The position numbers and the translations under genes were made by a program. A stretch of DNA of 64,000 nucleotides, taken from contig NC_081415.1 of the NCBI RefSeq assembly GCF_030272615.1, forward strand, positions 103,656,796 through 103,720,795. The letters are read 5' to 3'. This document shows positions 9,442-20,856 of this stretch, one piece after another; position 1 is the first letter of the stretch; the number at the start of each line of letters is the position of its first letter. The notes below the pieces were generated by a model. It did no database searches, was not told the origin of the DNA, and worked only from the letters and a program-made list of their open reading frames with translations. The stretch is from Cryptomeria japonica (taxonomy: Eukaryota; Streptophyta; Pinopsida; Cupressales; Cupressaceae).

Positions 9442-10428
9442 TTGTATGATGCCAGTGAACAAGTTGCAACAATAACCTTCAAAAATCCCAATTCAAATTG
9501 CAATGTTGTTACGCGTCGCGGTAAGGTTACCATAAAGGCAGCTCCACAAGGCACCACCTCCACCCCAAAGCAGTACAATCTTGTGGAACAATTAGACAAA
9601 ACTCCTACGCTTATATCCATTTTAGAGCTTTTGCACCTATCGCCATCTCATAAAACTATCTTGGATCAAGCACTCCAAGAGGCGTCAGTCCCTGCAAATC
9701 TGAATACAGACCAATTTCAAGCCATGGTTGGAAATCTAAAGTCATCGCCTTGTCGCACTTTTTCCAAAAGTGACAACTCTTCCTTCCAACAACCTCATAA
9801 CACCTCACTCCACATCGAAGGATTTATTAACCAGCATAGGATCAAGCGAGTCTTGATCGATAATGGAGTAGGCTTGAATATTTGCACACTATAGTTGGTC
9901 ACAACATTAGGATATGCGGTAGAATCAGTGGATCCTCGTCAGAAGATCACAATCAAAGCCTATGATGATGCAGAGTGTTCATCCAAAGGAGTTGTGGTAC
10001 TACCAATCTGAGTGGGCCCCGTGGTAAAGCACATCATCTGTCAGGTTTTGGACCTTCCTCTACCATACAATCTACTATTAAGGAGACCTTGGATACATGC
10101 CATGCAAGCCGTTCCATCTACCTACCATCAATGTATCAAGTTCCCACATAATGGTGTAGAGATCACAATCCTAGGTGATGCCAATCCCTTTCCGTACTGT
10201 CATAATATCAGCCATCAACCAGAGATTACCATTCCTAATAATAGAGAAGCCATTTCCTCCACATCATATATAAGTCTCGCCTCTCTTGCCAGTTCAAACA
10301 CCACTATACCAAAGCAAGAAAAGCTTAAGATGAAAATAGCAGAGGAAGGTCCTGGGGAATACAACTTGAGTCAACTCTTTTGTGTGGGACAAAGGCCCAC
10401 TTCTCCTAGAACACATGGTAAACTATAG
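9442..10428 (+). pseudogene. family A aspartic protease region
   Basis: Two open pieces (9442-9894 and 10012-10428). The first ends in GFINQHRIKRVLIDNGVGLNICTL, where DNG is the active-site triad form common in Tat proteases. The second contains LPLPYNLLLRRPWIHAMQAVPSTYHQCIKFP, the protease end motif (usually LLGRPWIH, with Arg in place of the first Gly here). PR cuts the Gag-Pol precursor. Stops at 9895-9897 and 10009-10011 break the frame. The N-terminal part links to gag by about 30 codons of polar sequence. The assignment rests on motif order and position between gag and RT. Confidence 0.8.
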
Positions 10429-10467
10429 CAGGTACTCCAGCAACCACTAATCACGCCTGCATGTGCT

Positions 10468-11787
10468 TTGACGCCTTTCATCCTTGGAAAGAGTCAAGAA
10501 GAAGAAACCCAAGATGAGGACTTAGCGGACTGGATCTATAAAGATCCCATCACCACTGATATACCACAAGTTAAACTTCCTATGGATCAGTATGGCAAAG
10601 GCCTCCTCATTATGCAAAGGATGGGATATGATGGTCAGAGTGCTTTGGGATATTACAAACAAGGACGACATGAACCACTGCTCCCAGACTTAAAGCCCAC
10701 AGGTAACACAGGCCGAGGCTTTGAAAAAGAGATCTTTCCTAAACTCAAGTTCAAAGGCAAACCCAGCAAACCATTAGGTCAGCCTACTACAAAAAGGGCA
10801 CCTTTCATTATCAAAGTAGCATCAAGCACCATCACAACTACCCCATCGAGGCTCAAAATCCCAGTACAACCATCACCGAAGCCACTCATTCCACCAAACG
10901 AACCTGTAATCCCATCAGCAGTGCCATTAGCAGCAGCAACTGTGTCAGAACCTGCAACAGTATCTATGGCACCAGCAGTTCCAGCAGAAGCCACGGAGTC
11001 AATATTGCCAATACTCCCTATACCAGATTCCTTGATCCCCATCAATCTTCCTGCAGCACCGATCACTGCAAAGGTACATCAACCAATCACACCTGCCGTA
11101 TTTAACTCAAAAGACATCCCAGTATGGTATAGCAATCGGATGCTAGAAAGTGACTTAGAGACCGACTCACATGAGTGGGAATTTGATTCTGTACAGCTTA
11201 ACACTTCAGATGAGGAAGACACATCACCACCTCCACCACACAAAGACATCCTTGTTTACGGAGAAGCATAGATACAGACCACTTGGGTTCCTGAACTGGA
11301 AACATCTTCCACAGACCCTACGTCTCATCCTACGCCTGATTCTGACAGGGAGAGTACCATTAACGACCTTCACCATAACGTCTTAACCCTCACTGATACA
11401 TCTAACGCACTTAACCTAATTGATGAAGTAATGCCCATTATCCACCCTGAACTCATCGAATGGAACCAACCAAATCCCCCATGTCTTGACTTCTTCCAAA
11501 ATGATGGGGCCATCATTGAATTTTTGGAATTAAGGGATAACCTACCTAGTGGGGATCACAAAGCTGGATTCGCCATCGAACTTAATAGCACAACATACTT
11601 CGAGGCGGATGCCAAACCTTTCAGTTGCAAAAATATAACAATAAAACATGGATCTTCCGGTGAAAACCACACTGTGGCATTGTTTGATTCGACAAAAGTA
11701 AAAAGAAAGAGCGTATCCAAAGGTGAAAACCTCTCTGAGGTGCCTGAGGATGAAGGGTTTGACATTCTCCCTACTAGTACACAATAG
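10468..11787 (+). pseudogene. family A G-patch segment and spacer before RT
   Basis: The first open piece (10468-11271) has GLLIMQRMGYDGQSALGYYKQGRHEPL, a G-patch-like motif (a glycine-spaced, RNA-binding segment known in some retroviral and plant gypsy polyproteins). A Pro/Ala-rich low-complexity stretch and an acidic end (DLETDSHEWEFD) follow. The second piece (11431-11787) has IHPELIEWNQ and GENLSEVPEDEGFD, matching IHPELIDWDQ and GENLLEVPMDEE of family B, so the spacer is conserved between families. It probably tethers PR and RT and may bind RNA; that is inference. Stops at 11269 and 11785 break the polyprotein. Confidence 0.65.
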
Positions 11788-11829
11788 GAATGATCAACGA
11801 TTCTCATCGAGGAAACCACAGAATACAAT

Positions 11830-13737
11830 GTGGGGACTCCTGAAAATCCTCATATCATACATCTGGCATCTCTTCTCACTCTAGAGGAACAACCTAAATT
11901 TATAGAGTTCTTCCAGAAGTGTCAAATCAACTTTGCATGGTCATATGTAGACATGCCTGGGCTTGATCCTGATTTAGTCATGCATCACCTTACTGTAGTA
12001 GAAGGAGCCAAACCTGTCAAGCAGAAGCTTTGTAAGATGCATCCTCAGATTGCAGTGCTAGTCAAAACAAAACTCAAGAAACTCCTAGATATTGGTTTCA
12101 TTAGACCAATTGATTATGCAGAATGGATCTCTAATATTGTGCCTATCGGCAAACCAAAAGGGGGCATCCGCATTTGTACTGACTTCAGAGATCTGAATAA
12201 AGCTTGTCCTAAGGATGACTTCCCCCTTCCCAATATTGACATCATAGTGGATCTAACAGCGGGACATGCCATACTTTCACTCATGGATGGCTTTTCAGGA
12301 TACAATCAGATAAAGATCACACCAGAAGATCAACATAAGACAACCTTCACATGTCCATGGGGCACATATTACTGGAATGTGATGCCTTTCGGTCTCAAGA
12401 ATGCAGGAGAAACCTATCAAAGGGCAATGACCACCATCTTCCATGACATGATGCATACTATGATGGAAGATTATGTGGATGACTTACTAGAAAAATCACT
12501 CACCAGAGAAGGACACCTCCACATCTTAGATAAGATATTTGATAGACTGGAACAATACCACATTCGACTCAACCCCAAGAAATGTGTCTTTGGAGTGACC
12601 TCCGGGAAGCTTCTAGGATACATTGTCTCAAGCAAAGGCATTGAGGTCGATCCAACCAAGGTTAAGGAAATCATGGACATGCCACCTCCAAAGAATATTA
12701 GTCAGCTAAGGACATTACAAGGACGACTTCAATTCATCCGAAGATTCATTGCACAATTGGCTGATAAGTGTCACCCATTTACACATCTGCTACACAAGAA
12801 CATCCGCTTTCAGTGGGATGCCCGATGCCAACAAGCATTTCAGATGCTTAAAGACTATCTCATGAATCCACTATTGCTGATGCCACCAGATCCAAGTAGA
12901 CCATTGTTACTCTATATCTCAGTGACAAGTACAGCATTGGGTGTACTACTGGCACAACATAATGCAAAAGGAAAAGAGTGTGTTGTTTACTACATCTCTC
13001 GCACACTAGTGGGCTATGAACTCAATTACACACCTATTGAGCGAGCTTGCCTAGCAGTAATCTTAGCAGCCACTAAATTGAGGCATTATCTATTGGCACA
13101 CAAGGTACAACTCATCGCAAAGATTGATCCACTCAAGTATTTACTCAACAAAGCAGCATTGACAAGCCGCTTGGCCAAATGGGTGATGATTCTAAGTGAA
13201 TTTGACATCGAGTATGTAGACCGTAAAGCTATCAAAGGTCAGGTCATCGCAGATCAGTTGGCCGATGCACCTCTCATAGGTGATCATCCTCTCATTTCCA
13301 ATTTTCCAGATGAAGAGATATTCATGATCACAATAGCACAACCATGGAAACCATACTTTGATGGCTCGTACACTAGGCATGGCTCGGGGGCAGGCATTCT
13401 GTTTATCACAGCCCAAGGTGACAGCATCTCGAAGTCTTATAGGCTCACATTTCCATGTACCAACAACATCGCAGAGTATGAGGCCTTGATCACAGGACTC
13501 AGGCTAGTCGTACAATGGAAATTACAAGAACTACAAGTATATGGCGACTCCCAACTAGTCATTTGACAAGAAACCGATGAATATCAGACCAAAGATGATA
13601 AACTCATGCCATATAAGCAAATGGTGGACACTCTAAAGACATCGTTTACTACTATCACTTTTGAGAAGATACCAAGAGATCAAAATCAAGTTGCTGATGC
13701 TATGGCTACCATCGCATCTCTCCTAGATCTTCCATAG
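11830..13737 (+). CDS. family A RT, RNase H and second (archaeal-type) RNase H
   Basis: A 578-codon open frame to 13566 plus a downstream remnant. RT: KQKLCKMHPQ, GGIRICTDFRDLNKACPKDDFPLPNID, LSLMDGFSGYNQI (catalytic Asp), MPFGLKNAGETYQRAM and YVDDL at residues about 215-219. RNase H: LLLYISVTSTALGVLL, LNYTPIERACLAVI. The second RNase H: PYFDGSYTRHGSGAGIL, NNIAEYEALITGL, YGDSQLVI, and after a TGA at 13564 (CGA in origin, by inference) IPRDQNQVADAMATIASLL. The dual RNase H arrangement is diagnostic of the Tat lineage. All RT catalytic residues are present; the TGA cuts the second RNase H. Confidence 0.92.
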
Positions 13738-13740
13738 AAT

Positions 13741-15084
13741 TCAACACGCTACGAGTTCTTGGTCGAACAACTTTGGTTCCTTGCTTATGATATCCCCGAA
13801 TCTGAGATGATATGTCGCCTTGTCGGTTCTAAATCCCCATGGTATGGTGAATTCTACACCTATCTCCGCGATCACACCCTTCCTCCCAACCAATCGAATA
13901 ACCAATGTAAAACCTTCATTCACCAAACTGCTCGATATACCATTATTGCCAAAACCCTATACTGACGCGGTCTTGATGGTACTCTCCTTCGATGTCTGGA
14001 ACAAGGTGAGATAACAAAGGCCTTGGAAGAGGTACATGACGAAATTTGCAGGACTCACTCAAGTGGTCCGTCACTAGCCAAGAAACTCCTGCGCAATGGG
14101 TACTATTGGCCATCCATGGAAAAGGATTCCTACTACTTTGTCAGAAAGTGCAAGAAATGTCAAGTTCATGGCGACCTAATACATGCACCAGCTCAGGAAC
14201 TGCAACCAATCACAACACCATGGCCTTTTTGTCAATGGGGCCTTGACCTTGTGGGTAAGATTCATCCATCTTCATCCAATGGCCATAAATTCATTATTAC
14301 CACCACCGAATATTTCACAAAGTGGATCGAAGCTGCTCCATTTACCCAAGTCACCAGCAAGCAGATCGCCTCATTCATCCTCAATTACATCATCTGCTGG
14401 TATGGTGTGCCCATGTCCATCGTCATAGATAACGGTCTTCCTTTCAAAAATCAGGATGTCCATGAACTTTGTGAAAAATTTCATATCCAACATCGCTTTT
14501 CCACTCCTTACTACCCACAAGGCAATGGTCAGGCCGAAGCATCAAATAAGAACATATTAAGGATCCTAAAGAAGACAATCAATGATGCTGGCCGTGATTG
14601 GCATGTTCAATTGAATCCAGCACTATGGGCATATCGAACTAGCATTCGCACCCCTACAGGTGCAACTCCTTATTCATTGGTCTATGGTACAGAAGCTATC
14701 TTACCTATTGAGGTCAAGATACCATCACTACGGGTTTCCTTGCATAATCTAATAGATGATGAAGCTTACAGAGTATCTCGTCTTCAGGACTTAGAGTTAC
14801 TTGATGAGAAGCGACAAGCTACATACAATCACCTCAAAGCCTATCAGCAGCGCATGAGCAGAAGCTACAATCACCGAGTTAGACCTCATACATTTGAGGT
14901 AGGTGATCTCATTCTCTGAGAGAATCCTCGTAATCAACCAAACCGAGAACATCAGGGCAAGTTTGAATCAAACTGGCTGGGCCCATATGTTGTCACTGCT
15001 ATGTTCGGGTCTGGGGCATATCAGTTGGCTACATTCGACGGAGAACCGCTTGCACATCCAATCAACAGCATGCACCTAAAATAG
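13741..15084 (+). pseudogene. family A integrase
   Basis: An intact central frame (14023-14919) carries HDEICRTHSSG and CKKCQVHGD (the HHCC zinc module), GLDLVGKI (first Asp), IDNGLPFKN (second Asp), YPQGNGQAEASNK (Glu), then the C-terminal LILxENPRNQ...GKFESNWLGPYVV module. The catalytic triad is therefore complete. Breaks lie outside the core: a stop near 13964 in the N-terminal part, TGA at 14918-14920 (probably CGA before), and the final TAG at 15082. There is no chromodomain. The strand-transfer role is as for other LTR elements. This is the end of pol; nothing coding on the plus strand is seen beyond it. Confidence 0.9.
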
Positions 15085-17735
15085 TTTTATACCTAAGCTG
15101 TACAGAGCATTAGGCTCCCCTACATACCAAAAAATACCAAAAACATTCAGAAAAATGTCCTGAGGAAAATACAAAAACATTCAAAAAAGTAAAGAAGAAT
15201 CATGCATCCAAACAGTGAACAACCACTCCAGTGGCACCTTGGGTAAGTATGATGGTGAAAACCTGGCAAACAGGCGCCACTCGTAAATGCTATGGCTCCA
15301 TTGTCTTTCAGATTTGTTGCGATCACATCCACTTCATACATACATCCACGCATCCGAAACCATGGCTTGTCATTCATCTGCAATTAAGAAAGTACTCCAT
15401 GCGTCTTGCCTCCCACTTTTTCATAAGTCATGTCTAAACTGGGGGCAATGCCTTTAACCTATTGATGGAAGTGGATTCTATATTGTCTTATGATTCATTA
15501 AGTTCTTCATTCAATAACTTATCAAAAATCCAAAGAACATTCAAAAATATCTCGCAAAAAATCCAAAAATCTTCAAAACTGTTTCACAAAAATCCAAAAA
15601 ACATTCAAAAACAATCATCACAAAATCCAAAAACATCAGAAAACATCAAAAATCACAAACAAAAACATGGCAACATCCTGTACATACTCTCCATGCAGAT
15701 ATCAAAACAAACATTGACAAACTACTCACACAATGACCATTTACCAATCGACCACACAATCGACATCAACAATCTAACTATCTTTAAAACAAGGATGCAT
15801 CCTTCCTTACCAAAACAAAGACAAAAAGTGACATTTTCTTTTGACAAGAAAATTATGTTAAGCTATCAAATACTTGGTTGATTTGTGAGTACAGTCATTC
15901 GTTTATCTGTATCGAGATCTTTCAGCATTGTTTTGTATCGTTTGCACATTATTTCTGATGAAGTTCTGGGGCATGTACTAATGGTGTCTCTGTGGGAAGT
16001 TCACCAAGCTGCGTAATCTTATGCAAATACAGTCATAGATCATTACGACTTGCTGACTACAACGTATACCTCGACCATATGGGCATGAACCATTACCAAG
16101 GATCCATATTCTTTATTTTTTATGTATATATTGTTTGTTTGCAGGTACATTGCTCTTTCTTTGGTTCCTCCTACCTCATCCAAACTGGATAAAGGTTTTA
16201 TTTCTTAGTATGGTATGCACTTGTCTCAGGATATGATCAACCTAAGATCAAGGAGGATGATCCAAGTCATGCATGAACGGAGATAATCCTTGTCTGTTCC
16301 GCAAGCAATACTCTGGTCGACTTGACCCTTATATATCAAGTCGTTTGTATTAACTTGCTATATAAAATCCATGAAAGGAATACTCAGGTCATCTTGAATC
16401 ATTATGTCAAGATGCTTGTATTCTCTTCCAACATTTTTAAAGCTCAATGATGAAAATAGAGCACTATGGATCGTCATTTCATCTCATCTGTTTATATCTT
16501 GCATTTCGTTGCATATCACCCATTTATTCATCCATTCATATATAGGATTTATATGCAAATGTGAAAATTAAGCTGGTCTTGGATACAATCACGACCGAAT
16601 ACTCTGATACATCATCAATGCATCATGCAAAGTCTTACAAATCTTGCATTCCTCATGGTCATATCATCATCACATTTAGTTGCATCTTGCATTAAGTACA
16701 TTCACGTCATTTTCACTTAAACATTGCATATAGTTCATTTTTGACATTAGTTTTCATCAATCATTTGCATCATTGCATCAATCATAAATAATTAGATTCA
16801 TTCATGGGATCAAATTGTCTTTGATTGTTTTAAATCATTTAATAGGCATTCATATAGTGTCGATTATCCATCATCATTTTATTATCCTTTATCATTTATT
16901 ATGGTATACATTCATTTATCCATTTAGTGAAAAAGTGCATTCATTCATGCATTAACTAAGTATCTTATTATGCTCATTTTAGGATCCATTCACATTTGCA
17001 TTCATTATCATCTTTTTAATTGCATTAAGGTGCAGTTATTAAACATAAGTTGTAATATCATCATTTGTACTTAAATCATATTCAAAACATTTAGAATCAT
17101 AAATCCACTTGTTTACAAAACTTTGGTTCATACCATTTTATACATATCCATTTTTTTCATATGCATTCATTTAAACATTATCATCTATAGCATTTGTACT
17201 TTACATTTTGTTTATCCATCTTACATTCATCTAAAAACATCTAGATGCATCACATCATTCATTAGACCATTGCATTAACATCATCACATAAATCATCTCA
17301 TCATTATATCAAAATAGGAAACACCAAAATCCTGTTCATATATTATCATAAGCATACATCATCATCATGGCATTACATACATAAAGCATTGCATCAACAA
17401 AACAAAACAAATCATACATAAACCTGCATTCATATGTTAGTATCCAACATCATAACTCATCATAAAAACATGCATATAGGAAACATCTCATCAAATGCAT
17501 ACATATACACATATCCATCTAAACAATAAACTCATCATCCTGCATAAACATCCATATAAATCAAATGCATATCATCAAAATATGGGATCTCCTTATATAT
17601 CTCATCTCATATATCAGAGTACCATGAAGTCTACAAAATCGGCTACCAAGAGCCATCCAAGATACAGTCCAAAAAAAAAATAATAATAATAATAAATAAA
17701 ATAAACAATGATACAAATACATATATGCATAAAAT
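15085..17735 (+). other. family A long 3' noncoding region, first part
   Basis: No plus-strand gene is seen. From 15118 to 15880 the sequence is A/C-rich with repeated CCAAAAACATTC and AAATCCAAAAA words. From about 16490 to 17470 it is AT-rich with many CATTCATTT and TTTGCATT words and few G. A short TAA/AATA run is at 17683-17700. Such a long region between pol and the 3' LTR is common in Tat elements. Confidence 0.6.
15214..15263 (+). other. twin post-pol boxes (GTGAACAACC and GGTGAAAACC)
   Basis: Two related boxes whose starts are 40 bp apart, 130 bp after the pol stop, each followed within 20 bp by a GGC(A/G)CC-like word. The same pair occurs after pol in family B (51015, 51053) and on the minus strand at 38282-38331. 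Function unknown. Confidence 0.5.
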
Positions 17736-18015
17736 GCTCTCTCAAATGCCACTCTGGCCAGATGCTGACCCAACACCTCCCCCTACTCCACCACCAGTGC
17801 CTGCACCCCCTGATCCATCTCTCCGTGGAGGCCTCATCGAACCACCACTCCCTCCTACATCCCCTGATCTCTCCCGCCTCAAAGGACCCATCACTCCCCC
17901 ACTGCTCTGCATCCTCTGCGATCGCTCTGATCTAGTCTGCTACATCTGAGTATAACTGAGAGCTCACTGACTCACTGACACAACCTGCTCATACAAACCC
18001 TGCCAGTACTCTATC

Positions 18016-19728
18016 TCAGCTTGTGCTCCGCCAAACTACCTCATCACCTCCCCTATAGGCCCCTGTGCTCCTACTCCAACCTGGACTCTCTCCTGCAGCT
18101 CTGCCAATCTCTCCACTGCAGTATCTCTCTCCCGCAGCACCATCGTCAGCTCTGACTCCCGTGCAAATAGCTGCCACCTCCGCCTCCAAATCCTCTATCC
18201 GGGTCTGCAAGCACACTATGATGTGATCCCGCAGATCTTTAGTGGCTCCCTCCCCGGTGTCCATAGCTGCCTCCCCTACACCTCCCTCTCCAGTAGTCCC
18301 CTCCCCTCTGTCCATCGGGATCTCCCTCTCCATCCCCCTCCCACTCAGCTGAACTCCTCTTGGTATCAATGGTCCCTGGGATATCTGTAAAGGCAGTCCA
18401 CCTCTCCCTCTCCACTGGCTCCTCATCCCCAATCCTCCACCTCCACCTCCTCCACCTCCACCACCTCCATCTCCTCCTCCATCTCCTCCATCTCCTCCTC
18501 CTCCTCCTCCATCTCCTCGACCTCCTGCCCTCCTCCGTCTCCGTCCCCTCTCATCCTCAAACGCTGGGATCGGCTCTGCTGGATCCGATATCCGTGGGAT
18601 TGGGTGTGCCACTCGGTACTGCGTATACTCCTCTGTCACCCCTACATCAACGACCCTCGATCGTAGGTCCCATGGCCTCGCCTGCAGTGTCCAAAACTCT
18701 ACCAGTGCCTGATCATAAAGTAGCACTGGACCCCATGCATACCTCTCTCGAATCACCCGCGCATACTCTCCAGATCCACTGGGCAGTCCCTACTGCCGTC
18801 CGAACTGCCTCATCACTCTCCCGGGCACCTGTCTCTCTACATGGTATGAGGTCCTCCCAATAAGGAATCGGGTCATGAAGACATATGGTAGTGCCTCTGC
18901 GTCATCATCCCATGGCTCACACTCCAAGTATGGCTGCCATATCACTGCATCCAGGTCATCCAGTACTCGCCGCCACCACTCTAACTTCCCCAAGTGGGGC
19001 TGACTCATCATGCCGCTGTACATAAACATGTACGACTGATCCACTGGGCGGAATCTCAGACTCACTGGTCGAGTCACTGGTAGGTGCTTCCACGCCCAAA
19101 TATGTAGTAGCGTCATGCCCACTGCTAAGGAACCCCTCCCCCAGTATACTACCTCATGGAGCTCCTGATACATGTGCGCCAACACGTACGGCCCCTATGC
19201 AAATTAGGTCCCCTCGGTCATCATCATCTCGATAACCTATCTCCATCCCACCGCCAACCCATGTGACCACCTGTCTGGACATAGCAGACCTCCCACAATC
19301 CCTGACAAAACTGTTGGAAGAGGCTCATATAGTGCCGCTATATCCTTCCACACGATCGAGCCATCATCAATGAACACATCCTCCTCAAAAATCCTCTGCA
19401 CCGAGAGAGTCCCCCAGGATCTATCGTATGTCACCAGCTCCCCTCAAATCAGAATCCGTAGGATGCGCCACACATCCTCCAAGGTCACGATCATCTCCCC
19501 TTGTGCCAAATGAAAGGTGCACATCTTACTGTGCCACCGCTCTGCCAATGCTGTGATCAATCCATGATTCATACGAATCACGGGCATGTGCATCACCTCG
19601 TATAGATCAGTCACGACAATGCAATCAATCTCTGCCTGCATCAATCGGTCTCGCAACCCCTGTGTTGTAGGATGGCGCTCGCGTAACTGCAACACGCGCA
19701 GCTCCTCCTGCACATAGACATTCATCAA
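18016..19728 (-). pseudogene. antisense plant mobile domain (PMD) ORF of family A
   Basis: Four minus-strand pieces in order (19728-19444, 19434-19237, 19185-18790, 18756-18016). Seen: ITALAERWHSKMCTFHLAQGEM and VTLEDVWRIL, then LAHMYQELHEVV, LLHIWAWKHLPVTRP, VIWQPYLECEPW and RVMRQFGRQ. These follow the plant mobile domain of MAIN/MAIL-type proteins and of many plant transposons. A Gly/Asp/Arg-rich stretch and a short coiled-coil-like part (QTRIEDLEAEVAAI) follow. GC content is visibly higher than in the flanks. Tat-lineage elements are known to carry antisense ORFs (for example Grande and RIRE2). A captured host gene fragment is the likely origin. Small indels or stops break it; whether it was ever expressed is unknown. 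Confidence 0.78.
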
Positions 19729-19990
19729 TCACCATTAGTTGTTTTGTTTTCAAAATTTCTTAAGTTTAAACTTAGACTATCAATAGATACTTTGATCAAG
19801 TATCTTCGGGTCTCAACAGGTAAGCAATCATGGCCACTTAGACTTCAATGAGCATTTATCCTAACAAATGACCTAAGTCTCATCAAACTGCTATGGTTCA
19901 AAACAACTCCCACTTCACATCGCCAACCATCCATCATTGACATTATGAGATTAGTCTTCATCCACACTGGGACATCTCTTTATCCTAAGG

Positions 19991-20302
19991 CAAAAGCGCT
20001 ATTTTACCAACCAAAATGCTAGTTTCCAAACAATAGCGCTACAACCCTAACAAAAGGGCTCAATTAGCTATACAATAGCGCTAAAACTGCAAAAGCGTTA
20101 AACCCCTTGCACAATAGTGCTACTTTAACTCAATAGCGTTCAATTACGCCCTCAATAGCGCTACTTAATCAATAGCGGTAAAACTTGCATACAATAGCGC
20201 TAATGCAAAGCAAAAACGCTTAAACAAGGGGACAATAGCGCTATTGCGGCACAATAGCGCTAGTTTATGGAGCAAAAGCGCCAAAACCATAGTTCCAACG
20301 CT
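19991..20302. repeat. 3' tract of degenerate CAATAGCGCT words
   Basis: About sixteen copies of a word near CAATAGCGCT (variants CAAAAGCGCT, CAATAGTGCT, CAATAGCGGT) at about 20-bp spacing. This is the reverse complement of the leader word at 5241-5477. On the minus strand the tract lies just upstream of the antisense PMD ORF, where its 5' leader would be. The stretch 20303-20740 shows no clear feature. Confidence 0.8.
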
Positions 20303-20746
20303 CTTACTCCGACTTGACTTGGACTTAGCTAAAAACCTATCAAAAATGCACAAAAATTAAGTTTTCGAATTTGCTTATCGCTGGCCCGTAGTCATCTGGG
20401 CGTTGGAACCGTCGGACTCACTCGAATCTGTGCTCGGTGATCGGAATCGGCATCCTAACTGCTGCTTGCTCCTCCAAACATCACTATCAGAGCTCTCGTT
20501 TTCAACTGGTCGTGGTCACAAATGATCCTATTTTCACCCCATTTATACCCTTCGTTGTCACCATAACTTCTCCCCGCTCATCGTCGTGGTCCCCGTGAAC
20601 TTCCCGATCCCCCCATTTCTCCATGTTTGCCCCGTTTTCTTCTATTTTTCACCCATATGGCTAACTTCTTCTCTTCTACCACCTCACCAATTTTCATTCT
20701 TTTTCGAGAGATCGCCCAATTTTTCGAAATTTTTCGGCCCATTTCT

Positions 20747-20758
20747 CGAGGGGGCATA
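20747..20758 (+). promoter_or_regulatory. possible second polypurine tract
   Basis: CGAGGGGGCATA, 110 bp before the 3' LTR. Family B has the same string at 57811, 97 bp before its LTR, in otherwise diverged sequence. A secondary plus-strand primer is possible. Confidence 0.3.
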
Positions 20759-20842
20759 CCACCCATTAAATTTACATTTTATGGGGCATTTCTTCACAGT
20801 AGTTTTTCTTTCTTTGAAACGACGTGATAAACCGCACCATCT

Positions 20843-20856
20843 CAAAGAGGGGCAAA
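20843..20856 (+). promoter_or_regulatory. polypurine tract of family A
   Basis: CAAAGAGGGGCAAA directly abuts the TG of the second LTR. Family B has AAAAGAGGGGCAAAA in the same place. This contact shows that the LTR at 20857 belongs to the same element as the preceding internal region. Confidence 0.8.

Noticed and set aside
11830-13737. An active, full-length element
   Set aside because: RT is intact, but gag, PR and the second RNase H carry stops in this copy, so no complete polyprotein can be made.
18360-18863. Plus-strand ORF of 167 codons rich in Leu and His
   Set aside because: It is the shadow of the Gly/Arg-rich part of the antisense PMD ORF.
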